A stretch of 64,000 nucleotides of DNA from NCBI GenBank assembly GCA_024399135.1, contig JAKSHY010000002.1:1-64000 (forward strand), in the 5' to 3' direction. This DNA comes from Lachnospiraceae bacterium. Lineage in GTDB: Bacteria; Bacillota; Clostridia; Lachnospirales; Lachnospiraceae. Below, in pieces: positions 8,486-17,184 of the stretch. How positions within the stretch are numbered: the stretch's first letter is position 1; every line of letters starts with the position of its first letter. The notes beneath the pieces were generated by a model. The model searched no databases and was not told the DNA's origin. It saw only the letters and a program-made list of their open reading frames with translations. Made by a program: the position numbers and the translations under genes.

Positions 8486-10180
8486 CTAAATAATATCCTC
8501 AAGCGCCTTCGCCAGACCATCATTATTATTATCAAAATCAGTAACCGTAGATGACACCTCTTTAATGGCTTCAACACCATTTAACATGGCGATTGCTATG
8601 TCTGATGCTTCAAGCATTGATATATCATTCTGTTCATCTCCTGCGCCAACCGAAACAATTCCTGGTTCATCAAGCAATTCGCAAAGCTTCTTTACTGCAA
8701 CTCCCTTACCGCTTCTTGATGGAATTACTTCCATATAATATTCGCTGGAGAACATCATCGAAATTCCCCGATCCTTTGCCCAATCAGCAAGGTCATCCTT
8801 GAATTTAATGAGTTTTTCCTTATTATCAAGCTCAATCAAAAGACATTTGCAAGGACCTTCCTTAAGAGGTGCTGTTATATCCTCACTTTCGATGACAGGT
8901 GTTTTAATGACTTTTGTGTAGTGCATAGCCTCCTTAGTCATTTTGGGAATTATCAGATTATCATCAGTATATGTATGGATGTATATATCATTTTCCTTTG
9001 CTTTATTAAAAAGATATTTAACGTCCTCTAAGTCAAGAACATCCTTATGAAGAACCTTTTTATTCGCACAGTCATATATGTATCCGCCGTTAAAACCTAT
9101 GGTAAACACATTTTTAAATGAATCAAAGCCAAGGTCCTTATACACCTTATTGACGCTGTTAATATCTCGTCCCGAGCAAAGAGCAAAATAGTGTCCGGCG
9201 TCTGTCCATCTTTTTAAAACATCATGTGTATATTCACTTATCGTTTTGTCATCACGAAGAAGCGTGCCATCAAGATCTGTGAATAATATTTTCTTTAATC
9301 TGTAATCATTGTTAATTAACATAACTTTGTGTTTCTCCCTGATTTCATCAAGAACCGTCTCTGGTACAAACATATGCCCCATTCCAATCCCGAGGTCTAT
9401 ATTAACCTTGTTAGTTCCGTGAAAGTCCGATCCACCACTTATACATAATTCATACTTAGCTGCGATGCTCCTTATTAATCTTTCATCAGAAGGAGTATAT
9501 GTACTATATATCGCCTCGATTCCCATTAAGCCTGCGCTTTTTAGTCTTGAAACCAGTTCCTCAAGTCTTGATGCAGACATTCCGTAAAGAATAGGATGAG
9601 CCAGTACTGGAAAAGCTCCAGCTTTTCTTAATATCTCAACAGCACGAAATGGAGATATTTTCTTTCTTGGGATATAGCAGGGACTTCTGTCACCTATATA
9701 CCTCTCAAAAGCCTCCTTCATTGATTTTATATATCCCTTTTCCATCATGAAGCGTGCATAATGAGCTCTGGTTATGGTACCTTCACTAAATCTTTCTTTT
9801 AACTCATCATATGATACTGGAACACCATAATCTGTCAATTTCTGACACATCTGTCGATTTCTCTTTTCTCGACTTAATGCGAACTTCTCTATTCGGCGTT
9901 TAAAATATTCACTTTCATAATCAATGTAAAGCCCTACAATATGTATATCTTTGCCCTGATATTCTGTAGAAAATTCTATTCCCGGAATTACTTCAATTTC
10001 CTGACCTTTAGCACAATAATAAGAAGCCCTGTTAAGGGCCTCTTTAATTCCGTCAACTGTATCGTGATCTGTCAATGCTATAGCTTTTAATCCTTTTTCT
10101 ACAGCGTAATCAATCAGTTCTGACGGTGTATATGTTCCATCTGATGCAATGGAATGTGTATGAAGATCGACTGCTTTCAT
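8486..10180 (-). CDS. PHP-domain phosphoesterase fused to Cof-type HAD phosphatase
   Basis: A 564-residue two-enzyme fusion. Residues 1-275 are a PHP phosphoesterase of the YciV/RNase AM type: DLHTHSIASDG, LTDHDTVDG, IPGIEFSTE, FPVLAHPILYG and ISGGSDFHG carry the metal-binding His/Asp residues. Residues about 295-564 are a Cof-type HAD (class IIB) phosphatase with FTDLDGTLL, ALCSGRD and VGAGDEQNDISML. The PHP half may degrade short RNA or nucleoside bisphosphates and the HAD half may hydrolyse sugar phosphates; substrates are inferred from family only. The ATG overlaps the stop of the ABC-F gene by one base (TAATG), so translation is coupled. Confidence 0.9.
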   Translation of the reverse strand: MKAVDLHTHSIASDGTYTPSELIDYAVEKGLKAIALTDHDTVDGIKEALNRASYYCAKGQEIEVIPGIEFSTEYQGKDIHIVGLYIDYESEYFKRRIEKFALSREKRNRQMCQKLTDYGVPVSYDELKERFSEGTITRAHYARFMMEKGYIKSMKEAFERYIGDRSPCYIPRKKISPFRAVEILRKAGAFPVLAHPILYGMSASRLEELVSRLKSAGLMGIEAIYSTYTPSDERLIRSIAAKYELCISGGSDFHGTNKVNIDLGIGMGHMFVPETVLDEIREKHKVMLINNDYRLKKILFTDLDGTLLRDDKTISEYTHDVLKRWTDAGHYFALCSGRDINSVNKVYKDLGFDSFKNVFTIGFNGGYIYDCANKKVLHKDVLDLEDVKYLFNKAKENDIYIHTYTDDNLIIPKMTKEAMHYTKVIKTPVIESEDITAPLKEGPCKCLLIELDNKEKLIKFKDDLADWAKDRGISMMFSSEYYMEVIPSRSGKGVAVKKLCELLDEPGIVSVGAGDEQNDISMLEASDIAIAMLNGVEAIKEVSSTVTDFDNNNDGLAKALEDII

Positions 10181-11814
10181 TAATCCTCATCATCCTCTGT
10201 CTTAGTATAGATAGTACGCTTACGAGCCATCTCATCAGACTCTAAGTACTCATCATATGTAGTAATCTTATCAATAATAGAACCGTTAGGAAGAATCTCA
10301 ATAATTCTGTTAGCAGTTGTTTCTACGCACTGGTGATCACGACATGCGAACAGAATAACACCTGAAAACTTAATCATTCCTGTATTAAGTGCAGAGATAG
10401 ATTCCATATCAAGGTGGTTAGTTGGCTCATCAAAGATAAGACAGTTAGCACCACTTATCATCATCTTCGAAAGCATACATCTAACCTTTTCTCCTCCGGA
10501 TAATACCTTAACCTTCTTAACGCCATCTTCTCCTGCGAAAAGCATTCTTCCAAGGAATCCTCTTACGTATGTAACATCCTTAATTGGAGAATAGCCGGTC
10601 AGCCACTCTGTTATATTATAATCGTTGCTAAATTCCTTAGTATTATCCTTTGGGAAATATGCCTGTGATGTGGTAACACCCCACTTGTATGTTCCTTCAT
10701 CTGGTTCAAGTTCTCCAGCCAAAATCTGGAAAAGAGTTGTTTTCGCAAGCTCATTACCACCTACGAAAGCAATCTTGTCATCATGTCCTACATTGAAAGA
10801 AACCTTATCTAAAACCTTAACTCCGTTAATTGTCTTGGAAATACCGTCTACGAACAGAACCTCGTTACCAATCTCACGCTCTGGTCTAAAATCAATATAA
10901 GGATACTTTCTTGATGATGGCTTAATTTCATCAATTTCAATTTTCTCCAGTGCTCTCTTTCTTGATGTTGCCTGCTTAGACTTAGAAGCATTAGCAGAGA
11001 ATCTTGAAATAAATTCCTGTAATTCCTTAATTTTTTCTTCCTTCTTCTTATTAGCTTCCTTCATCTGCTTGATTAGAAGCTGTGATGATTCATACCAGAA
11101 ATCATAGTTTCCAGCGTATAACTGAATCTTTCCGTAGTCTATATCACAGGTATGTGTACATACCTTATTTAAGAAATATCTGTCGTGTGATACTACGATT
11201 ACAGTATTCTCAAAATTGATTAAGAATTCTTCAAGCCATGCAATAGCATCTAAATCAAGATGGTTAGTAGGCTCGTCCAAAAGAAGAATATCAGGATTAC
11301 CAAACAGGGCTCTTGCAAGAAGAATCTTAACCTTATCATTACCATCCATATCCTTCATAAGTGAGTAATGCTTATCTGTATCAATTCCAAGACCATTTAA
11401 CAATGTAGCAGCATTACTTTCAGCTTCCCATCCATCCATTTCTGCGAATTCTGCCTCTAATTCTGCTGCTCTTACACCATCCTCATCACTGAAATCTTCT
11501 TTCGCATAGATGGCATCCTTTTCCTTCATAATGTCATACAATCTCTGATTACCCATGATTACTGTATCAAGAACTGGGAACTCATCATACTTGAAGTGAT
11601 CCTGTTCAAGTACTGAAAGTCTCTGTCCTGGAGTAATAACTATATCACCATTAGTTGTATCAAGCTGTCCTGACAAAATTTTAAGGAAGGTTGACTTACC
11701 TGCTCCGTTGGCACCGATAAGGCCATAACAGTTACCCTCGGTAAATTTAATATTAACATCTTCAAATAAGGCTTTCTTACCTATTCTTAAAGTTACATTA
11801 TTAGCACTAATCAT
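10180..11814 (-). CDS. ABC-F family ATPase (ribosome-associated type)
   Basis: A 544-residue soluble protein with two ABC cassettes and no membrane segments, the plan of ABC-F translation factors (YbiT/YkpA type). Cassette 1 has Walker A GANGAGKST and Walker B with DEPTNHLDLDA, but its signature is degenerate (DMDGNDKVK instead of LSGGQ). Cassette 2 has an atypical Walker A (GGNELAKTT), a normal LSGGEKVR signature and DEPTNHLDME. The linker (about 235-300) is rich in Lys/Glu. I chose the ATG at 11814, which follows GAAAGGA; an upstream TTG in frame would add five residues. It precedes the PHP-HAD gene in an operon. Confidence 0.92.
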   Translation of the reverse strand: MISANNVTLRIGKKALFEDVNIKFTEGNCYGLIGANGAGKSTFLKILSGQLDTTNGDIVITPGQRLSVLEQDHFKYDEFPVLDTVIMGNQRLYDIMKEKDAIYAKEDFSDEDGVRAAELEAEFAEMDGWEAESNAATLLNGLGIDTDKHYSLMKDMDGNDKVKILLARALFGNPDILLLDEPTNHLDLDAIAWLEEFLINFENTVIVVSHDRYFLNKVCTHTCDIDYGKIQLYAGNYDFWYESSQLLIKQMKEANKKKEEKIKELQEFISRFSANASKSKQATSRKRALEKIEIDEIKPSSRKYPYIDFRPEREIGNEVLFVDGISKTINGVKVLDKVSFNVGHDDKIAFVGGNELAKTTLFQILAGELEPDEGTYKWGVTTSQAYFPKDNTKEFSNDYNITEWLTGYSPIKDVTYVRGFLGRMLFAGEDGVKKVKVLSGGEKVRCMLSKMMISGANCLIFDEPTNHLDMESISALNTGMIKFSGVILFACRDHQCVETTANRIIEILPNGSIIDKITTYDEYLESDEMARKRTIYTKTEDDED

Positions 11815-11871
11815 AATAAATCCTTTCAAAACACCGTGGCATGCCCCACAACATTTCTATTATACAAGAAA

Positions 11872-11916
11872 AAACTGTGTTTTCAAGAAAAACAAGGTTT
11901 CTTTAAAACACAGTTT
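11872..11916 (-). terminator. Terminator of the metal-efflux operon
   Basis: A 12-bp perfect stem (AAACTGTGTTTT 11872-11883 / 11905-11916) lies between the P-type ATPase stop and the ABC-F gene start. On the minus strand the stem is followed by TTTC. Confidence 0.75.
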
Positions 11917-11943
11917 ATATTTTTATCAGTCAAAAGAAGAAAA

Positions 11944-13845
11944 CTACAATTTCTTAACAGCCAGTGCTCTTATGGCATTTAACACAGCTATTATCATAAC
12001 ACCTACATCTGCGAAAATTGCCATCCACATATTGGCTATTCCCAAAGCACCAAGGCCTAAGCATCCAAACTTTATTACTAATGCAAGTGTAATGTTCTGA
12101 TATACAATTCCAAGGCATTTTCTTGAAATTTTAATAGCTTTTGAAATTTTAAGAGGATCATCATCCATCAAAACTACATCTGCTGCCTCTATAGCCGCAT
12201 CAGATCCCATGGCTCCCATGGCGATACCAATATCAGACCTTCCTAAAACTGGAGCATCATTAATACCATCCCCTACGAAAGCAAGCTTATCCTTTTCGCT
12301 CTTATTGGCAAGAAGCTCTTCAACCTTCGAAACCTTATCAGCTGGCAACAGTTCATAAAAGCACTCATCTACCCCAAGCTTTTCTGACACTTCCAACGCT
12401 ACAGCCTTAGCGTCTCCTGTAAGCATCACTGTTTTATTAATACCAGCATCCTTAAGTGCAAGTATCGCCTCTTTCGAATGTGCCTTAATCATATCTTTAA
12501 TTACTATGTGACCTGCATATTCATTGTTTAGTGCCACATGAATAATAGTTCCAACGCTGTGACATGGATGATAATCGATTCCTAAGGACTTCATAAGCTT
12601 GTCATTTCCTATTGCCACATTGACGTCATCAACTATCGCTTTAATACCGTTTCCAGATATTTCTTCTATGTTCTTGACTCTGGATCTGTCAACTGGTTTT
12701 CCATACGCAGTGATTAGCGACCGGCTTATAGGATGAGAAGATGCACACTCAGCTAACGCTGCGTATTCAATAATTTTCTCTTCTTCAAGCTCATTATGAT
12801 GAACAGCATCCACCTCGAAGACACCCTCTGTCAAAGTACCTGTCTTATCAAAAACTACTATTTTAGTTTTCGACAGAGCCTCCATATAATTAGAGCCCTT
12901 AATTAAAACACCCGCCTTAGACGCTCCACCAATTCCAGCGAAGAAAGATAATGGTATGCTTATTACCAATGCACAAGGGCAGCTGATGACAAGGAAAGTC
13001 AATGCTCTGTATATCCATGTACTCCAGCCTGGCACTTCATTTAATATAGTTATGTTAACCAGCGGCGGTAATATTGCAAGTGCAAGAGCAAGTATACATA
13101 CTAAAGGAGTATATACTCTTGCGAACTTCGATATGAAAGCTTCTGACTTAGATTTATTAGAGGTTGAATTCTCAACAAGCTCCAGTATCTTAGATACTGT
13201 AGATTCACCAAATGACTTGTTCGTCTTAATCTTAATGACTTTAGTTAAGTTGATGCATCCACTTATTATTTCGTCCCCCTGTGAGACATCACGAGGAATA
13301 CTTTCTCCTGTAAGTGCGCTGGTATTAAGTGAAGAGTCTCCTTCAACAATTACTCCATCAATCGGAACCTTCTCACCAGGAAGTACTACTATAACACTGC
13401 CTATCTCTACTTCAGAAGGATCAACACGTGTCAATTCTCCCATATTCTCAATGTTCGCATAGTCGGGTCTTATATCCATTAATGACGAAATATTCTTTCT
13501 GCTCTTTCCAACCGCATAATTTTCGAACAGTTCTCCAACCTGGAAGAACAAAACAACGAATATCGCTTCATTATAATCTCCGCTTCCATCGTACAAAGCA
13601 AGTGCTAATGCACCAATTGATGCGACCGCCATGAGAAAATTTTCATCAAATATCTGGCCTCTTAAAATTCCACTAAAGGCCTTCTTCAATATTCCCCATG
13701 AAATCACAATATATGGAATTAAAAATGCTATGAATCTTGGAAGTCCTGTAAGCTCAAGTCCTATATATCCTATTAAATTAAGGACTATCAAAAGAACTGT
13801 ACATATTAAAATCCTTGTTAGCATTTTCTTTTGTTTCTTAGTCAT
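11944..13845 (-). CDS. Zn2+/Cd2+/Pb2+-type P1B ATPase
   Basis: A 633-residue heavy-metal efflux ATPase. Visible in order: actuator TGES (ALTGESIPRD, about residue 178), the CPC transport motif (SCPCALVIS, about 290), the phosphorylation site DKTGTLTEG (about 337), SHP in the nucleotide domain, GDGINDAP, and a last helix with MAIFADVGVMIIAVLNAIRA, whose Asp fits the Zn/Cd/Pb subgroup. The N-terminal metal-binding HMA domain is missing here and is instead encoded by the separate upstream 72-residue gene. An ArsR repressor is divergent. It probably pumps Zn(II) or Cd(II) out of the cell. Confidence 0.94.
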   Translation of the reverse strand: MTKKQKKMLTRILICTVLLIVLNLIGYIGLELTGLPRFIAFLIPYIVISWGILKKAFSGILRGQIFDENFLMAVASIGALALALYDGSGDYNEAIFVVLFFQVGELFENYAVGKSRKNISSLMDIRPDYANIENMGELTRVDPSEVEIGSVIVVLPGEKVPIDGVIVEGDSSLNTSALTGESIPRDVSQGDEIISGCINLTKVIKIKTNKSFGESTVSKILELVENSTSNKSKSEAFISKFARVYTPLVCILALALAILPPLVNITILNEVPGWSTWIYRALTFLVISCPCALVISIPLSFFAGIGGASKAGVLIKGSNYMEALSKTKIVVFDKTGTLTEGVFEVDAVHHNELEEEKIIEYAALAECASSHPISRSLITAYGKPVDRSRVKNIEEISGNGIKAIVDDVNVAIGNDKLMKSLGIDYHPCHSVGTIIHVALNNEYAGHIVIKDMIKAHSKEAILALKDAGINKTVMLTGDAKAVALEVSEKLGVDECFYELLPADKVSKVEELLANKSEKDKLAFVGDGINDAPVLGRSDIGIAMGAMGSDAAIEAADVVLMDDDPLKISKAIKISRKCLGIVYQNITLALVIKFGCLGLGALGIANMWMAIFADVGVMIIAVLNAIRALAVKKL

Positions 13846-13879
13846 AATATCTTCCCCTGCTCATATATTAACAAAACTA

Positions 13880-14098
13880 CTAAAACTCGATTTCGCAGTC
13901 TGGTTCAACCTTCTTACATGCCTTAAGAACTTCTTTCATAACCTTCTTCTCATCAGCATCGTCATTGAACTCAACGACCATTTTCTGTGTGAGGAAATTA
14001 ACTACACAGTCCTTAATTCCATCAACCTTTTTAGCTGTGCTCTCCATTAAATTAGCACAATTAGCGCAGTCTACTTCAATTTCATATGTTTTCTTCAT
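13880..14098 (-). CDS. Free-standing HMA-domain metal-binding protein
   Basis: A 72-residue single HMA domain. The core is VDCANCANLME, a CxxC metal site in the usual first loop, followed by a beta-alpha-beta pattern (IKDCVVNFLTQKMVVEF). GGAGG precedes the ATG. It is the first gene of the operon with the P-type ATPase, which lacks its own HMA domain, so it probably delivers metal to, or regulates, the pump as a detached domain. Confidence 0.9.
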   Translation of the reverse strand: MKKTYEIEVDCANCANLMESTAKKVDGIKDCVVNFLTQKMVVEFNDDADEKKVMKEVLKACKKVEPDCEIEF

Positions 14099-14134
14099 TC
14101 TTTAATCCTCCATGGTATATTTGTTATTTAATTA

Positions 14135-14160
14135 AACAATTAAACAATCGTTTAATTGTT
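14135..14160. promoter_or_regulatory. Palindromic operator between the metal-efflux operon and its ArsR repressor
   Basis: An 11-bp perfect inverted repeat, AACAATTAAAC (14135-14145) and GTTTAATTGTT (14150-14160), spaced by AATC, sits just upstream of the HMA/ATPase operon. It has the size and AT-rich character of SmtB/CadC/CzrA operators. A partial extra copy of ATTAAAC lies immediately to the left. Confidence 0.7.
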
Positions 14161-14219
14161 CTGTGGTTAGAATACACCCAACCCCAAAAACTGTCAACTG
14201 ATTTTTTCAAAAATATCAC

Positions 14220-14253
14220 AAATATTTGAATCAAAATTTCCATAAATATTTGA
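14220..14253. repeat. Direct repeat before the ArsR gene
   Basis: AAATATTTGA occurs at 14220-14229 and again at 14244-14253, 24 bp apart. The second copy overlaps a TTGACA (14250-14255) that could be the -35 box of the ArsR gene. It could be an extra regulator site; at this AT content it could also be chance. Confidence 0.35.
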
Positions 14254-14284
14254 CATAGACACTAAAAAAACCGAAAATATACAT

Positions 14285-14662
14285 ATGGGAAAAGAAATAG
14301 ATTCGCACTCACTTCCTCATCAGCATCATGAGGATGGATGCTTAGAAGAAATACAACACGAAATAGGACGAATTGAAGATTTTCAGACAGTAGCTGATAC
14401 CTTTAAGCTTTTAGATGATAACACAAGACTTAGAATTTTCTTCATATTATGTCACGCAGAAGAATGCGTGATTAATATTGCTGCCATGATGGATATGTCA
14501 ACGCCTGCAGTATCTCATCATTTAAAGCTATTAAAAAATGCCAATCTTATTTCATCTAGAAGAGAAGGAAAAGAAGTATATTACAAAGCTTCTGATTCTC
14601 CTGTCACGAGAAATCTTCATCATTACATAGAAAACATTATGGACATCGTATGCCCTAAATAA
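14285..14662 (+). CDS. ArsR/SmtB-family metal-responsive repressor
   Basis: A 125-residue winged-helix protein of the CadC/CzrA/SmtB group. The DNA-recognition helix is MSTPAVSHHLKLLKNANLI and the wing SSRREGKEVYYK. The N-terminus is rich in His/Glu (HSLPHQHHEDGC) and a Cys lies in AEECVINIA, near the CadC ELCV site; these are possible metal ligands. It is divergent from the HMA/P-type ATPase operon with a palindrome between them, so it probably derepresses efflux when Zn or Cd is bound. No clear ribosome-binding site precedes the ATG, and the nearest TTGACA is only 30 bp upstream. Confidence 0.92.
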   Translation: MGKEIDSHSLPHQHHEDGCLEEIQHEIGRIEDFQTVADTFKLLDDNTRLRIFFILCHAEECVINIAAMMDMSTPAVSHHLKLLKNANLISSRREGKEVYYKASDSPVTRNLHHYIENIMDIVCPK

Positions 14663-14712
14663 TTTTACTGGCTATATATTTGTACTAAATTAAAAGAAAC
14701 GGAATTAACTAA

Positions 14713-17184
14713 ATGGCGAATTTACCTGAAGAAAACGGATTTAACACGGATCATATGAAGTCCCTTTTTAAGGCTATCAGCAATATATATCCTATGTCCT
14801 TTTGGGTTAATATGACAACAAACACCTGCGGAACCTTAGATAGAGAAAGAGCTACTATCTTAGGTCGTGAAATGAGCGGTGATTTTGATAAGACTTTCGA
14901 AGGAATGCTAAGATTCATTCCTAACAAAGAGACCAAAGAAAAGGTGCGTAATACTATCGGAAGGCAGGCTCTTATTAAGGCTTATGAGGCTGGTGAAAAT
15001 TTAGTAACCATGACCTACCAGCAGTCTGCACCTGATGGTTCTGTTCACTGGCTTAATACAATGGTCATTTTCGTTCGTGACATAGGAACTGATATGTATA
15101 ACGTTACCCTGTCAAGAATCATTGATCGTGAAATGGCTAAAGAACGTGAAAATGAAGATACCAAAATTAAAGCTAATGAATATCAGAACACATTAATTAG
15201 TGCTTCCTCCGGTTATATGGAAATAAATTTAAGTTCTAATGAAATCATCGGAGATATTCTGGACGTTGATAATGACGGAAATTTCTTTTCGGTAGACACT
15301 AAAAGCTACGGTGAAACTGTTCCTTTCGACCAGTTCGTTTTCGACTGGGCTAACAATAATTTAACTTCCAACTACATAGACTTCATATCAAAAAGCAACT
15401 GCGCGTATTTGATTTCTCAATATGAACAGGGAAAGAAGCTCGTTGAAATATCTGCAAGCAGCATTGTTCCCGGTTCTGTTGATACCATCAGGCATTCCAA
15501 ATATTCATATTATCTTTCGAAGAACGAAAGAAGTAACAAAATATCTGCATTCTTAATGGTTATGGACGAAACAGATATTGTCAATAAAGAGAATGAAAAT
15601 CAACGTTACTCTCATATAGTTACAGCTCTTTCAGAAAGTTTTGAGCGTGTATATTTTATCAATATTAATGATAATACATTCCATAGGATCAACTTAAAGC
15701 CAAGCTCCATATCTTCTAAGCTGGCACTTGAAGGAAACGACTTCTTCGAAAGTGCCATCAAAAAAGCTAATGAAGCTGTATATGAAGAAGATCTTGAAAG
15801 CTATCTTTCATTCATAAGCAAAGAAAATATCACCAAGTCGCTCGAGTCTTCCGACTCACTAATTAAGGACTATCGTATTAATGTTAATGGTTCACCTCGC
15901 TATCACCGTGGTAAGATTACTAAATGTGCTAACGACCCTGATAATATTCTCTACGCTGTTGAAGATGTTGACGAAGCAGTTAGAACTCAGAAGGAACGTG
16001 ACCTTAAATTCCAGAACGCACTTAAGCGTTCCAAAGAAAAGGCTGAAGCTGCTAACAAAGCAAAAACTGCTTTCCTTGCTAATATGTCACATGATATCCG
16101 TACACCATTAAATTCTATCGTTGGATGTACTGATATTGCTCTAAAGAATATTGATACTGACAAAGAAAAAGCAATTGAATTCATCAAGCAGTCAAGAAAA
16201 TCCTCTAACTACCTAATTTCACTGGTCAATGATATTCTTGATATTACGCAGATTGAATTCGGCGAAATCAAGCTAAATCCAAAACCTATTGATTTAATTT
16301 CAGCATGCAATTCTCTCGAAGACATAATAGAGGTTTTAAAAGATAATAAAAAAAGAAACATAAGATTCACTAAAGGTAAATTTAAAAACAGATTCGTTCT
16401 TGCAGATTACACAAGGCTGAATCAGGTGATAATAAACCTTATTTCCAATGCCATTAAATTCACCAAAGACGGGGACAGCATCAACATTAACGTAAGACAG
16501 CTTCCTGAAACAAGTGACAATATTGCTAACTATCAGTTCACTATAGCCGATACCGGAATTGGAATGTCTAAGGATTTCATTAAAGTAATTGGTAACAGTT
16601 TTTCACAGGCTACCCCTACTACCATTAACGAACAGCGTGGCATCGGTGTTGGTCTTACCATAGTAAAACATATTGTCAAACTGGCTGGTGGAACATTCAG
16701 TGTTGAAAGTGAGCCTAATGTTGGATCAAAATTCACTATAACTGTTCCTCTCAAAATTCAACAGTCTGAAGAAAAGGACGAAATAAAAATAGACAAAAAA
16801 GATTCTGCTCTTTCAGGGAAAAATATTCTGATTGTAGAAGATAATTCCATCAATCAGATGGTAATCTCAGAGATTCTATCATCCCGCGGAATTAGGAATG
16901 AAATTGCCGAAAATGGTTTGATAGCCGTTAATATGGTCAAAGAAAAAGGACCTGACTATTATGATGAAATATTAATGGATATTATGATGCCTATCATGGA
17001 TGGCTACGAGGCAACCATCGAAATCAGAAAGCTGTTCCCTGAAAAACATATTCCAATCATTGCCCTTTCTGCTAACTCCTTTGACGAAGATATTAAACAT
17101 TCTCTGGATATTGGAATGGATGATCATCAATGTAAGCCTATCATAGCAGCAAGATTAATCGAAGCAATGGAAAAATTTATTTAA
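14713..17184 (+). CDS. Soluble hybrid histidine kinase with receiver domain
   Basis: An 823-residue protein without membrane helices. The N-terminal about 430 residues are sensory; they resemble PAS-type regions (MSFWVNMTTNTCG and HWLNTMVIFVRDI) but I cannot assign them firmly. Then a coiled coil, HisKA (NMSHDIRTPLNSIVG, His about residue 458), HATPase (NLISNAIKFTKDG, DTGIGMS, GIGVGLTIVKHI) and a C-terminal receiver domain (ILIVEDNSINQ, phospho-acceptor Asp in LMDIMMPIMDGYEA, about residue 755). No Hpt domain or partner regulator is adjacent. It ends 8 bp inside the convergent NUDIX-PgeF gene. Confidence 0.93.
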   Translation: MANLPEENGFNTDHMKSLFKAISNIYPMSFWVNMTTNTCGTLDRERATILGREMSGDFDKTFEGMLRFIPNKETKEKVRNTIGRQALIKAYEAGENLVTMTYQQSAPDGSVHWLNTMVIFVRDIGTDMYNVTLSRIIDREMAKERENEDTKIKANEYQNTLISASSGYMEINLSSNEIIGDILDVDNDGNFFSVDTKSYGETVPFDQFVFDWANNNLTSNYIDFISKSNCAYLISQYEQGKKLVEISASSIVPGSVDTIRHSKYSYYLSKNERSNKISAFLMVMDETDIVNKENENQRYSHIVTALSESFERVYFININDNTFHRINLKPSSISSKLALEGNDFFESAIKKANEAVYEEDLESYLSFISKENITKSLESSDSLIKDYRINVNGSPRYHRGKITKCANDPDNILYAVEDVDEAVRTQKERDLKFQNALKRSKEKAEAANKAKTAFLANMSHDIRTPLNSIVGCTDIALKNIDTDKEKAIEFIKQSRKSSNYLISLVNDILDITQIEFGEIKLNPKPIDLISACNSLEDIIEVLKDNKKRNIRFTKGKFKNRFVLADYTRLNQVIINLISNAIKFTKDGDSININVRQLPETSDNIANYQFTIADTGIGMSKDFIKVIGNSFSQATPTTINEQRGIGVGLTIVKHIVKLAGGTFSVESEPNVGSKFTITVPLKIQQSEEKDEIKIDKKDSALSGKNILIVEDNSINQMVISEILSSRGIRNEIAENGLIAVNMVKEKGPDYYDEILMDIMMPIMDGYEATIEIRKLFPEKHIPIIALSANSFDEDIKHSLDIGMDDHQCKPIIAARLIEAMEKFI

